64,000 bases of DNA, from NCBI RefSeq assembly GCF_014202275.1, contig NZ_JACHGF010000015.1, forward strand, positions 54,237 to 118,236. The letters are read 5' to 3'. Positions 46,222-55,092 of the stretch are shown here, piece by piece (the first letter of the stretch is position 1; each line of letters begins with the position of its first letter). The position numbers and the translations under genes were made by a program. The DNA is from Rhabdobacter roseus (lineage in GTDB: Bacteria > Bacteroidota > Bacteroidia > Cytophagales > Spirosomataceae). The notes beneath the pieces are model-generated. The model was not told where the DNA came from. It ran no database searches and worked only from the letters and a program-made list of their open reading frames with translations.

Positions 46222-48135
46222 ATGACTCCCCTAACGGAATACCTCGCCAAAGTCACCCTCAGTCTGGCGGTTGTCGGCCTGTTTTATTGGCTGGTTTTGC
46301 GGCGACATACGTTCTATAATTGGAACCGCTGGTACCTGCTCTTTTATTCGGCACTTGCTTTTTTTATTCCGTTTATAAATTTGAGTAAACCCATTGAAAA
46401 GGCCGCGTGGGTACCTCCGAAGCTGATCCAGTCGGTACCTTCGTTCTCCTCCTTACCGGCCCCGGAGGCTGTCCTGGCTGTCGACGTTAATCAGCCAAGT
46501 ACCTACCCGTTCGATGATTTTTTAATGTACCTATTTGGGGCGGGCTGCCTGCTGATGGCCTTGCGCCTGGGGATACTTTATTTCTCCTACCTACGACTCA
46601 AAAAGAAGGCCGAACTCGTGGCCGACGAAGCCGTAAAACTCTACCACGTAGCCGCCGACATAGCGCCTTTTTCGTTCGGGAGAGCGGTGTTTGTCAATCC
46701 GGCGTTGCATACCGAAGACGAGCTCCGGGAGATCATCCTGCACGAGTTGGTACACGTCAGGCAAAAGCACACGCTGGATGTGATCTGGGCCGAATGCCTG
46801 TGCCTGCTGAACTGGTACAATCCCTTCGCCTGGCTGATCCGCCACGCCATCCGACAAAACCTGGAATTCATCGCCGACCGGCGGGTACTTGAGCAGGGCA
46901 TCGACGCCAAAGCCTACCAGTACCTGCTCCTGAAGGTGGTGGGCGGGCCGGATTTCCGCGTCGCCCACTCGTTCAATCTTTCTTCTCTCAAACAACGAAT
47001 TCGTATGATGAACCGCCCAAAAACCCCATCCGTATACTTGCTTCGGTTTCTGTTTTTCGTTCCCCTGCTGGCGCTGCTGCTGGTGGTATTTCGTAAAGAG
47101 CTGGGAGTGGCGGCGGCCACGAAGCCAATGGCCGGGATAAGTGCGGAGGAGGAAAAAGCAATCGTAGTGACAGGCCTACTGCTGGATGCGGCCAGCGGAC
47201 AGCCCATCGCGGGTTTACCGATCAGCCTGTCGGTAAATGGCCGCCTCGTGCAGACATTACATACCGACCGGGATGGGTTTTATTTCTGGCGTTACGACCT
47301 AAAAAACAACGCCGATTCCTTGATGAGCTACGACCTACTTAGTGCTGATGGTACCTATTTTTTTGCTAAAAGTACCCACTTGGGCGACGCTACGGGAGAC
47401 TGGGGCTGGGCTACTACGCAGGTACATATAGAGTATCTGAATAAAAAGAACGAACGAGGTGCCCCTCATGACTGGTTTCTGATCTCAGACGAACGACTTG
47501 AAACGGTGATGCGCTCGGTCCACGCGAAGCGTAACATCAAGGAATTACTACTTGAAAAACTACCTGCCTTTGCCGAAGAACACGCGCTAAAAGTAGACTT
47601 TCAGAACACGTATAAAATTCTTCCGAATCAACTAATTACGAAATTCAAAAAGGGGTACTTTAACCAGCAGAAAGAGTTGATGGGCTACGAGTCGGTGACG
47701 GAGTTTTATTTGGATGGGAAAAAGGTGGACTACGAAGAAATAAACCAAACCTTTAAAAAGCGTCCCGTAGCGCTGCTGAAGGAGGACCAAACGGGTGAGG
47801 GCTCTTTTTGGAACAAAAAGATGGTTTTCCTGACCTTCCCGCTTTATAAAGACGCCCCTCCCAAGCATTTACTCACGGCGAAAAATGTAGCGTGGAAAAC
47901 GGTAGAAGACTTCGACCTCGCCACGCTGCAGAGCGAGCCCTACTTCCTGGATGGCTTTCGGCAGGTCTACGGCGTGGGAAGCAATCTGATACCCCTCAAA
48001 GAGGAGATCAAGCGCGTGGCGGTATTTAAGGGTACTTTGGCCCGCTACTACGACCAGCAGCTTGACCACCTCTGGTGGATCGAAACCCGGCCCGCTCCCG
48101 AAATCCAGGGCCGACCGGCCTTTGCGGGCAAGTAG
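46222..48135 (+). CDS. BlaR1/MecR1-type M56 metallopeptidase sensor
   Basis: 637 residues. Membrane segments near 8-25, 37-52 and 105-122. Zinc-protease HELVHVRQ at about 174 with a downstream Glu/Asn-rich helix (WYNPFAWLIRHAIRQNLEFI, EFIADRRV), as in the M56 family. A fourth segment at about 273-292 (LRFLFFVPLLALLLVVF) is followed by a carboxypeptidase-regulatory-like beta domain (VVTGLLLDAASGQPIAGLPI, about 310-400) and a long C-terminal region instead of a penicillin-binding sensor domain. It is thus a BlaR-type protease tuned to another signal. No beta-lactamase gene is adjacent. Confidence 0.9.
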   Translation: MTPLTEYLAKVTLSLAVVGLFYWLVLRRHTFYNWNRWYLLFYSALAFFIPFINLSKPIEKAAWVPPKLIQSVPSFSSLPAPEAVLAVDVNQPSTYPFDDFLMYLFGAGCLLMALRLGILYFSYLRLKKKAELVADEAVKLYHVAADIAPFSFGRAVFVNPALHTEDELREIILHELVHVRQKHTLDVIWAECLCLLNWYNPFAWLIRHAIRQNLEFIADRRVLEQGIDAKAYQYLLLKVVGGPDFRVAHSFNLSSLKQRIRMMNRPKTPSVYLLRFLFFVPLLALLLVVFRKELGVAAATKPMAGISAEEEKAIVVTGLLLDAASGQPIAGLPISLSVNGRLVQTLHTDRDGFYFWRYDLKNNADSLMSYDLLSADGTYFFAKSTHLGDATGDWGWATTQVHIEYLNKKNERGAPHDWFLISDERLETVMRSVHAKRNIKELLLEKLPAFAEEHALKVDFQNTYKILPNQLITKFKKGYFNQQKELMGYESVTEFYLDGKKVDYEEINQTFKKRPVALLKEDQTGEGSFWNKKMVFLTFPLYKDAPPKHLLTAKNVAWKTVEDFDLATLQSEPYFLDGFRQVYGVGSNLIPLKEEIKRVAVFKGTLARYYDQQLDHLWWIETRPAPEIQGRPAFAGK

Positions 48136-48148
48136 GGCTCAAGGTACC

Positions 48149-48763
48149 TTACTTGATCGTGGCCAGTACGTCGTCGGTGAAGAGCTTGCGGTAGAGGCTC
48201 TCGCAGGTGACACGGAGGCCGTTTTTAAACACGGCGTGCGCCTGGCTGAAGCTCGACATGGCCAGTTCGCTACCGGCCTGTCCGTCGGCCGACTGTATTT
48301 GTTTACCATCTCGAAAGAGCGTCGACTCAAACTGAAACAGCGCGTACCAGTGCGACTCCGAAACGGTTTGCGTCTGGCCCTCAATGTATAGGTCGGAGGT
48401 AGAAGTACCCCCCAGCCGCCAGAGGGGCCGGATGCGGTAGATCACCAGCACCAAGCCTTGTGTTGGCTCGGTATCCGCAAAGGTTACCTGCTCAAAGTTC
48501 TTACTAAAGGTGTGCCGCAAACTGGTTTGTAACGTTTGCCGAAAATCGGTCAGTTTCATGCGGAAGCGCTGCGTATGAGCGCCTTCCATCCGGAGGCTAT
48601 CCTTGACGTCTTCGCGCAGCACAATGGTGAGCGGCTCGCTCCTTTTTTGGGGAAGCGGCTTGGTGTAGGGCTCCGTCGTAAAGTACCCCAGTGGCTGGAT
48701 GGCGCAACCCGCCAGCGTAGCCAGCAGCAGCAAGAACAGGGAGTTGAAGGCAAAGCGTTTCAT
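48149..48763 (-). CDS. Hypothetical lipoprotein
   Basis: 204 residues with lipobox LLATLAGC (Cys about 20). The mature part has beta character (LTIVLREDVKDSLRMEG, VLVIYRIRPLWRLGG, TSDLYIEGQTQTVSESHWYA) and a C-terminal helix pair (SSFSQAHAVFKNGLRV). It resembles assembly-type or periplasmic lipoproteins in Bacteroidota but no family is named. Convergent with the BlaR1-type gene, 13 bases apart. Confidence 0.65.
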   Translation of the reverse strand: MKRFAFNSLFLLLLATLAGCAIQPLGYFTTEPYTKPLPQKRSEPLTIVLREDVKDSLRMEGAHTQRFRMKLTDFRQTLQTSLRHTFSKNFEQVTFADTEPTQGLVLVIYRIRPLWRLGGTSTSDLYIEGQTQTVSESHWYALFQFESTLFRDGKQIQSADGQAGSELAMSSFSQAHAVFKNGLRVTCESLYRKLFTDDVLATIK

Positions 48764-48822
48764 AAAATCATGCTTTTTATAGTGGATACTCGTTCGAAAG
48801 GATTCTGCTTTAGTCGTTTTCG

Positions 48823-49179
48823 CTACATATTTTGCCCAAAAGTCAGCAAATTATGGTCGGGATCCAGGAGAGAAAATTCCTTTTGTCCCCAGGGTTTTGT
48901 GTGTAAATGCCCGTCCGTAGGTAGGTTTAGGTTTTTGTCCAGCGCCATGTGGTACAGCTCCTCAATACGGTCGGTCCGGATATAGACCTGGCCGTAGTTT
49001 TCGAGAGGATTGAGTTCTTTGAATTCAAAAAAATGGATTTGGACCTGGTCTTTTTGAATCATCAGGTACCCCTCGTAGTCAGTGCTTCCGAGCGGTTGAA
49101 AGCCCAGTTTATCCAGATAGAAATCCTTCGTGGCGGCCTTGTCGCGCATGGGTAGTTTGGGGTGGATTGCGGTGAGCAT
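48823..49179 (-). CDS. VOC / bleomycin-resistance-like protein
   Basis: 118 residues. The first strand is AIHPKLPMRDKAATKDFYLD, with KLGFQPLG, then a second half with YLMIQKDQVQIHFFEFKELN (Phe/His/Glu), GQVYIRTDRIEELYHMALDK and SLLDPDHNLLTFGQN. This is a bleomycin-resistance-type VOC monomer that would dimerise to bind a ligand. The target drug or metabolite is unknown; the metal site is only partly kept. Confidence 0.83.
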   Translation of the reverse strand: MLTAIHPKLPMRDKAATKDFYLDKLGFQPLGSTDYEGYLMIQKDQVQIHFFEFKELNPLENYGQVYIRTDRIEELYHMALDKNLNLPTDGHLHTKPWGQKEFSLLDPDHNLLTFGQNM

Positions 49180-49267
49180 GGGTACCTTTTGGTGGTTTTT
49201 GACGTTCGTTTTTTTCTCTTAGAGTAGGGTACGTAAACCGGCCCTAAAAAGCATAGAGGTACTTTTT

Positions 49268-50173
49268 CTAGGGCTTTTCTCCACTTGTTTTTATTTGCTC
49301 AATAACCTCTCTGCTTAAGCCAGTCAATTTTATGATATTATCAATTGATAGACCCATTTCTATTGCATTCTTTGCTACCTCTAACTTTTCTTTTTCAATT
49401 CCTTCGAGTCTTCCTTCTTCTCTTCCTTCTTCTTTGGCCGTGTCCAATGAGTTCTTTAAGTCGCGGTAGTACTTCAAGCTGTCTTCGTAGGAGCGGATTT
49501 GATCCGGAGTGAATTTGGCGATCTCGGCCGTTTCAAAGAGCTTTTCAAAGACTCTTTCGCGTAGTTTATCCGGTACTTTGTCTAAGCGATTCAGGTTGCG
49601 CAGTACGTAGAGCCATTTGTCGAATCTTGTTTCCAGCTCCTCAACGCTCTTGTTGAACTTGGGCATCTCCAGGTAGATGAACGTGAGTTTGTCGTAGAAC
49701 ACCTGCTTGGTTTCCGTGTCGGTGAGCTTTACATCGTACCTGAATTTAGCGGGTTCATTTTTATCTTCTTCAAATACAAAGTCGAGAATGGCGATGGTGT
49801 AGACGGCCTTTAACTCGTACCGGGGGGCCGGGCCCTTCCAATCGGCGCGCTTGGCTTGTTCCCGAATGGGAAAAGTTGAGTAGTAGATGGTGCGGTCTTT
49901 GAAGAAGTTCTGCTTGGTCTTCTGGAGCTCCACGATAAACTTCTCGCCTCGTTCATTTTCACAATACAGATCAAAGATGGCCTTCCGATCCAGCTCGCTG
50001 GTACCTAAGTGCTCGCTTTTGAGGTAGGTAAGGTCTATGATCTCGCCTTGTTCTTCCTGCAAAAGTACATTAAGAAAGTCCAGCAGCAGGTCTTTGTTGG
50101 GTTCTTCGCCAAAGAGTTTCTTGAAACCGTAGTCGGTGAAGGGGTTGATGTATCTTTCTACGAATTCTGCCAT
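49268..50173 (-). CDS. Rpn/PD-(D/E)XK nuclease-family putative transposase
   Basis: 301 residues. The family start FVERYINPFTDYGFKKLFGE is clear, followed by DLLLDFLNVLLQEEQG and the nuclease core KAIFDLYCENERGEKFIVEL with the Asp and Glu-X-Lys-type residues of PD-(D/E)XK folds. The C-terminus has a low-complexity Glu/Gly run (EEGREEGRLEGIEKEKLE), then a small helix pair (AIEMGLSIDNIIKLTGLSRE). Such Rpn-like proteins promote recombination; intact termini are not seen, so this copy stands alone as a gene, not an insertion element. Confidence 0.9.
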   Translation of the reverse strand: MAEFVERYINPFTDYGFKKLFGEEPNKDLLLDFLNVLLQEEQGEIIDLTYLKSEHLGTSELDRKAIFDLYCENERGEKFIVELQKTKQNFFKDRTIYYSTFPIREQAKRADWKGPAPRYELKAVYTIAILDFVFEEDKNEPAKFRYDVKLTDTETKQVFYDKLTFIYLEMPKFNKSVEELETRFDKWLYVLRNLNRLDKVPDKLRERVFEKLFETAEIAKFTPDQIRSYEDSLKYYRDLKNSLDTAKEEGREEGRLEGIEKEKLEVAKNAIEMGLSIDNIIKLTGLSREVIEQIKTSGEKP

Positions 50174-50346
50174 GAGTAGTAATCATTTACTTTCAAAGAT
50201 ACCCATTTTCCGGTCAGACTGTTTTTGTTTTTCGTAGGAGGAGACGTTTTGTGTAAAGTACCTGCACCCATCCCCCAAAAAATAGCTTCAAACAAACCAG
50301 GTACCTTGCGAGTAGATACCACACAAACCCAAACTACGTAAGTACC

Positions 50347-50628
50347 ATGAAAGCGATTTGGAACAATGAGATCATTGCCGAGAGTGACGATACGGTGGTG
50401 GTGGAAGGCAACCACTATTTCCCCGTTGATGCGGTGCAGGTCAGGTACCTGCGGCCGTCGGATACGCATACGGTTTGCCCCTGGAAGGGGACGGCCTCGT
50501 ACTACAGCCTCGAAGTAGACGGGGACGTAAACAAAGACGCCGCCTGGTACTACCCCACGCCCAAAGCGGCCGCCCGGCAGATCGAAGGGCGGCTGGCGTT
50601 CTGGAAAGGCGTGCAGGTAGTGGAGTAG
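50347..50628 (+). CDS. DUF427 protein
   Basis: 93 residues. Family marks: MKAIWNNEIIAESDDTVVVE at the start, NHYFPVDAVQVRYLRPSDTH and the CPWKGTASYYSLEVDGDVNK core, then DAAWYYPTPKAAARQIEGRL. The conserved Cys-Pro-Trp-Lys-Gly segment is characteristic. Function unknown; members form small beta-tents. It lies 59 bases before the BCCT gene on the same strand, suggesting shared transcription. Confidence 0.9.
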   Translation: MKAIWNNEIIAESDDTVVVEGNHYFPVDAVQVRYLRPSDTHTVCPWKGTASYYSLEVDGDVNKDAAWYYPTPKAAARQIEGRLAFWKGVQVVE

Positions 50629-50687
50629 GGGTTGGGTTTGGAGGTACTTTTGAAGTACCTTGCAGCCTTCGTTTGACCCTACTTGCT

Positions 50688-52262
50688 ATGTCTTCGCTGC
50701 GTCACCGCGTCTTCTGGCCCCCGTTTATCATCCTGATCCTGGTTTGCGGGTACAGCCTGCTCGACCCGCCGGGTACCATCAAGTACCTCACCGAGCTCAA
50801 CGCGGGCATGATGGGTACCTTCGGCTGGTTGTTTTCGGTGGGGGCGCTGGGCTTTTTTCTGCTCTGCGTGGTGGTGTACCTGTCGCCGCTGGGGCGGGTA
50901 CGGATCGGGGGCGCGGGGGCCGTGCCGCTGCTCAACCGCTGGCGCTGGTTTGCCATTACGCTCTGTACCACCATTGCCACCGGGATCTTGTTCTGGGGTA
51001 CGGCCGAGCCGCTGTTTCACCTGCACGCGCCGCCACCCAGCCTGGGGCTCCGGCCCAACTCCCACGAGGCCGGTACCTTTGCCGTCTCGACCATGTACCT
51101 GCACTGGTCGCTGATTCCGTACGGTATCTACACGCTCGCGGGGCTCATGTTTGCGCTGACACACTACAACCTCCACCAGCCGTTTAGTCTGGGCTCGATG
51201 CTGTACCCCGTTTTGGGCCAGCGCGCGCATACCACCCTGGGGAGCGTCATCGACGCGGCTTGTCTTTTTTGCCTGGTGGCGGGCATGGCGGCGTCGCTGG
51301 GCGCGGGCATCCTGATCCTGGCCGGGGGGCTGGAGCAGCTGGCCGAGGTACCTTACGGCGTAGGTACCTTGGGGGCCATTGCGCTGGTGGTGGTAGCGGC
51401 CTTTGTGGTGTCGGCGGCGAGCGGTTTGATGCGGGGGATTCGGGTGTTGTCGGAGATCAACGTGGTGGTTTTTGCCGGGCTGGCGCTGTTTATTTTTGCG
51501 TTTGGCCCCACGGCCTACCTGCTTTCGTTTGGCGGAGAGGCGCTGGGCGAATTTTTCCAGCATTTCTTGCAACGCAGCCTCATCGGTACCCTCACGCCCG
51601 ACACCGCCTGGGCCCGCAGCTGGACCATCTTCAACTGGACCAACTGGCTGGCCTGGACGCCCATCACGGCCCTCTTTCTGGGGCGCATTGCGGTGGGCTA
51701 TACCGTGCGTGACTTCATTCATTTCAACCTGCTGCTGCCGTCGCTCTTTGCCTGCCTCTGGATCATGATTTTCAGCGGAAGCGCCATCCAGATGGACCAC
51801 CAGAGCGCGGGATCGCCTTTGTACCAGGTACTGAATCAGGAAGGCGGCGCGAGCCGCGTGATCTTTGCCCTGCTGGCGCGGCTGCCATTTTCGGAGCTGA
51901 CGAGTTTTATCTTTTTGGGAGCCGCTTTTTTGTCGTACGTAACGGCCGCCGACTCCAACACCGCCGCCATGAGCAGCATCAGCACGCGGGGTACTTTGCA
52001 CCCGGCGGGGGAGCCGCCGGTGGGCGTGAAGGTGAGCTGGGGAATTCTGATCGGGCTCATTGCCTGGGTGATGGTATCCTTTGCGGGCGAGGGCAAGGAT
52101 AAAGGATTGGACGGCGTTAAAATATTGTCGAATTTAGGGGGCTTTCCGGCCCTTATCCTCATGCTGTTTGTGGCCTGGGGTATGATTAAGCTCATGTGGA
52201 AGACGAGCCAGCTCTTTGGGCCGGATGCTGATCCACCGCATACTAAAGCATCAAGTACCTAA
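50688..52262 (+). CDS. BCCT-family betaine/choline/carnitine transporter
   Basis: 524 residues from ATG 50688 (MSSLRHRVFWPP). Twelve membrane segments are visible. The BCCT signature region is present in WTIFNWTNWLAWTPITALFL with GRIAVGYTVRDF, and the conserved TAEPLFHL-type loop appears as GTAEPLFHLHAPPPSLGLRP. It carries quaternary ammonium compounds such as glycine betaine across the inner membrane, driven by sodium or protons, and would serve osmoprotection. The C-terminal tail is short. Confidence 0.92.
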   Translation: MSSLRHRVFWPPFIILILVCGYSLLDPPGTIKYLTELNAGMMGTFGWLFSVGALGFFLLCVVVYLSPLGRVRIGGAGAVPLLNRWRWFAITLCTTIATGILFWGTAEPLFHLHAPPPSLGLRPNSHEAGTFAVSTMYLHWSLIPYGIYTLAGLMFALTHYNLHQPFSLGSMLYPVLGQRAHTTLGSVIDAACLFCLVAGMAASLGAGILILAGGLEQLAEVPYGVGTLGAIALVVVAAFVVSAASGLMRGIRVLSEINVVVFAGLALFIFAFGPTAYLLSFGGEALGEFFQHFLQRSLIGTLTPDTAWARSWTIFNWTNWLAWTPITALFLGRIAVGYTVRDFIHFNLLLPSLFACLWIMIFSGSAIQMDHQSAGSPLYQVLNQEGGASRVIFALLARLPFSELTSFIFLGAAFLSYVTAADSNTAAMSSISTRGTLHPAGEPPVGVKVSWGILIGLIAWVMVSFAGEGKDKGLDGVKILSNLGGFPALILMLFVAWGMIKLMWKTSQLFGPDADPPHTKASST

Positions 52263-52886
52263 TTGACTCATTGTACCTTGGAGCATCGCTATTTTCTGGT
52301 GTACAAACCCGCCAACATGGTGTCGCAGTTTGTGAGTCCGCACCCGGTGCGGCTGCTGGGAGCGCTAAACTACGCGTTTCCGGAAGGTACCCACGCGGTG
52401 GGGCGCCTGGACGGCGATTCCGAAGGTTTGTTGATCCTGACTACCCAGAAGAAAGTAACGCGGCTGCTTTTTCAGAGCGAAGTACCTCACCGCCGTACTT
52501 ACCTGGTGCTGGTGAAAGGGCAACCTGGGCCGGAAGCATTGCGCCACCTGGCGATGGGTGTAGATATACGCGTAAAAGGTGGACAAACTTACCGCACGGC
52601 CCCCTGTGAAGTAGAGGTACTTCCGGCCCCTCCGGCAGGGTACTTGCCAAACAACGTACCGGCTCCCGTGGCCCCCGGTACCTGGCTGCGCCTGACGCTT
52701 ACCGAAGGGAAATTCAGGCAAGTCCGGAAGATGGTGGCGGCGCTGGGGTACCCCTGCCGACGGCTGATCCGGGTGGCGATCGACGGGCTGGAGCTGGCCG
52801 GTATGCAGCCGGGCGAGGTGCGGGAAGTACCCGAAACCGAATTCTTTAGGTACCTTAATTTATCCGAATGTACTCCCTCTTTATAA
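52263..52886 (+). CDS. RluE/RsuA-type pseudouridine synthase
   Basis: 207 residues from TTG 52263, one base after the stop of the BCCT gene; no earlier ATG exists, so TTG is the likely start. Motifs: YFLVYKPANMVSQFVS, the catalytic Asp in HAVGRLDGDSEGLLILT (about 41-57), RTYLVLVKGQPGPEALRHLA and EGKFRQVRKMVAALGYPCRR, and RVAIDGLELAGMQPGEVREV. There is no S4 domain, as in RluE. It converts a uridine in 23S rRNA (RluE) to pseudouridine. Confidence 0.92.
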   Translation: MTHCTLEHRYFLVYKPANMVSQFVSPHPVRLLGALNYAFPEGTHAVGRLDGDSEGLLILTTQKKVTRLLFQSEVPHRRTYLVLVKGQPGPEALRHLAMGVDIRVKGGQTYRTAPCEVEVLPAPPAGYLPNNVPAPVAPGTWLRLTLTEGKFRQVRKMVAALGYPCRRLIRVAIDGLELAGMQPGEVREVPETEFFRYLNLSECTPSL

Positions 52887-52899
52887 ACTACCCTAACGC

Positions 52900-53268
52900 A
52901 TGAACCTACTCGGAAATATCATCTGGCTCGTCTTCGGCGGATTCCTGATCTTCCTGGAATACATGGTCGCGGGGCTGCTCCTGTGCCTGACCATCGTCGG
53001 TATTCCCTTTGGATTGCAATGCTTCAAGATCGGTTTTCTGGCGCTGGTACCTTTCGGTCGCCAGGTGCGCGACGTCGCGGCGCCCACGGGTTGCCTGGCT
53101 TCGCTGTTCAACATCATCTGGATCTTCATTGGCGGCATCTGGATTGCCCTTACGCACCTGGTTTTCGGGGTACTTTTAGCCATTACCATCATCGGACTGC
53201 CCTTTGCCCGGCAGCACTTTAAGCTACTCAATCTATCGCTCACGCCTTTTGGCAAAGAGGTAGTTTGA
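52900..53268 (+). CDS. YccF-domain membrane protein
   Basis: 122 residues with two copies of the YccF repeat: GNIIWLVFGGFLIFLEYMVA with LLLCLTIVGIPFGLQCFKIG, and FNIIWIFIGGIWIALTHLVF with LLAITIIGLPFARQHFKL. The protein spans the inner membrane about four times. Function unknown. It follows the pseudouridine synthase by 13 bases on the same strand, so probably same transcript. Confidence 0.93.
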   Translation: MNLLGNIIWLVFGGFLIFLEYMVAGLLLCLTIVGIPFGLQCFKIGFLALVPFGRQVRDVAAPTGCLASLFNIIWIFIGGIWIALTHLVFGVLLAITIIGLPFARQHFKLLNLSLTPFGKEVV

Positions 53269-53338
53269 GCAAAGTACCTTGGTGTTACAAGTACCTACTC
53301 CCACTACCTCTTTGAGAAAAAGTACGTTACAAAGCACC

Positions 53339-54865
53339 CTAGATGGGTAGTTTCTCCCACTCCAGTACGGTAAGTCCCCGGCGGGCAGGGCCCGTGAGCA
53401 GGCTACCGTCGCAGCCGTAACGGGCACCGTGGCAGGGACAGTCCCAGCTTTTTTCGGCCCCGTTCCAGTGCACGATGCACTTGGCGTGCGGGCATACCGG
53501 ATCGAGGGCGTATACCTTGCCGTTTTCTTCTTTGTACAAAGCAATGGGGGTACCTTCCCACTTTACGGTCTTGGCTTCGCCGGGCGCCAGCTCGGCCAGC
53601 TCGGTGATTTTCTCGTAGCTAAACCGCTTCCCGATGAACACGCTGGCGACGTCGGCGTTTTCTTTGATGAAGTTGGCAAAAGAAGCCACCGGCTTGATGC
53701 GCGCGGGCGAGAAAAGGTCGGCATAGGGTGAATCTTGCCCCATTAGTAAATTGCTGAGTAGCTGACCGGCCACCGTACCGTAGGTGATGCCGTTGCCGCT
53801 GTAGCCCGTGGCCACAAAGGTACCTTCCAACCCCGGATACGCCCCAATGTAAGGCAGACCGTCCACCGGCTCGTAGTACTGCGAAGACCACCGATACGCC
53901 ATTTGATCTACGTTAAAGTAGGTACGTTGGTAAGCTTCCAGCTCCGTAAAGATGTGGTCGGTGTTGTCTTCGTGGCCCGTTTTATGGTCGAAGCCCCCGG
54001 CAATGACGTACCGGACGCCGTCCGACTCCTGCGTGCGGAAGTAGTTGTAGGGATCTTTCATGTCGTAGGCCAGGCCCGTGGGGTACTTTTCGTCTTTCAG
54101 GGTAAAGGCGGCGGCGTAGCTGCGGTAGGGAGCCAGGCGAAAATTAAAAATAGAAACCCCCGGTGGCTGGTGCGTGGCGTAGACCAGCTTTCGGGCGCGA
54201 ATCTCGCCCTGGCTCGTGGTGGCCACGATGGGGTCGTGGTGGGAAGTACCCTGCACCAGGCATTGCTGCACGATCACGCCGCCCGCTTTTTCAAAGGCCG
54301 CCGCCAGCCCCAGCAGGTACTGGCTGGCGTGGATTTGCCCCTGGCCGGCAAAACGATACGCTTTTTGAAAGGGAATGGGCACCGGAATGGCGCCCGCCGC
54401 CTGTACCTCCAGCCCGGCCCGGCGCGACGCTTCGTAGATTTCTTCCAGCTCCTGTACTTCTTTCTCGTCCTGGGCGTAGAGCCAGGCCGACTGGTACGAA
54501 AAGCCCGCGTCGATCTGGTACTGGGTGACCAGGCGCTCTACCAGCGCAATGGCCTCGCCGGTGGCCTGTGCCACCTGGCGGGCACCCTCTTGGCCGAAGT
54601 CACTCTCCAGGGTAGGGTAGGTGGTGTCTACCAACGTATTGAGGTGGGAGGTAGTCCCGCCGGTGGTTCCAAAACCCAACGTGTGGGCTTCGGCTACCAG
54701 GCATTTTTTACCCTGCTCCTGTAGCAGCAGGGCCGTCGTGAGGCCGGTAATGCCACCTCCCACAATAAGTACGTCATAAATCCCATTTTTGTCCCAGCGC
54801 CCGACGGGCTGGTAGTTGGGGCGATTGGCTTGCCACAAACTGGTACGTGCACCATCTCTATTCAT
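53339..54865 (-). CDS. DAO-type FAD oxidoreductase with C-terminal Rieske domain
   Basis: 508 residues. FAD-binding Rossmann motif DVLIVGGGITGLTTALLLQE (about 30), DAO core GFGTTGGTTSHLNT and GTFVATGYSGNGITYGTVAG near 360. From about 440 a Rieske [2Fe-2S] domain with CPHAKCIVHWNGAEKSWDCP and CHGARYGCDG gives Cys-X-His and Cys-X2-His ligand pairs. The DAO plus Rieske fusion is a known type, probably oxidising an amine or amino acid with electrons passed through the cluster. Substrate unknown. Divergent from the TIGR03885-type gene. Confidence 0.9.
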   Translation of the reverse strand: MNRDGARTSLWQANRPNYQPVGRWDKNGIYDVLIVGGGITGLTTALLLQEQGKKCLVAEAHTLGFGTTGGTTSHLNTLVDTTYPTLESDFGQEGARQVAQATGEAIALVERLVTQYQIDAGFSYQSAWLYAQDEKEVQELEEIYEASRRAGLEVQAAGAIPVPIPFQKAYRFAGQGQIHASQYLLGLAAAFEKAGGVIVQQCLVQGTSHHDPIVATTSQGEIRARKLVYATHQPPGVSIFNFRLAPYRSYAAAFTLKDEKYPTGLAYDMKDPYNYFRTQESDGVRYVIAGGFDHKTGHEDNTDHIFTELEAYQRTYFNVDQMAYRWSSQYYEPVDGLPYIGAYPGLEGTFVATGYSGNGITYGTVAGQLLSNLLMGQDSPYADLFSPARIKPVASFANFIKENADVASVFIGKRFSYEKITELAELAPGEAKTVKWEGTPIALYKEENGKVYALDPVCPHAKCIVHWNGAEKSWDCPCHGARYGCDGSLLTGPARRGLTVLEWEKLPI

Positions 54866-55092
54866 ATCCGTTGTGTTAAAGGCGTGTTGGAAAAGATTGT
54901 TACCGGTAGCTGCTTACAGCCCCAGCGACAGCGCAAAAATCTGTGCCATCTTCCCGGTGGGGAAAGGTACTTTACACACTTAGCCGCTTGGTTTGGGAAA
55001 CAGGTACCTGGTACAATTTTAGTCTCCTTCGTAGCTTCAGGAGGAATCCGTCCATTAGTTATGTAGTCACTCACTTGATCCGTACCAAACCT

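Noticed and set aside
48823..49179. Bleomycin or other drug resistance gene
   Set aside because: VOC similarity alone does not show drug binding; no supporting neighbours.
50679..52001. 440-codon antisense frame in the BCCT gene
   Set aside because: Arg/Gln-rich shadow; the sense frame has twelve membrane segments and family motifs.
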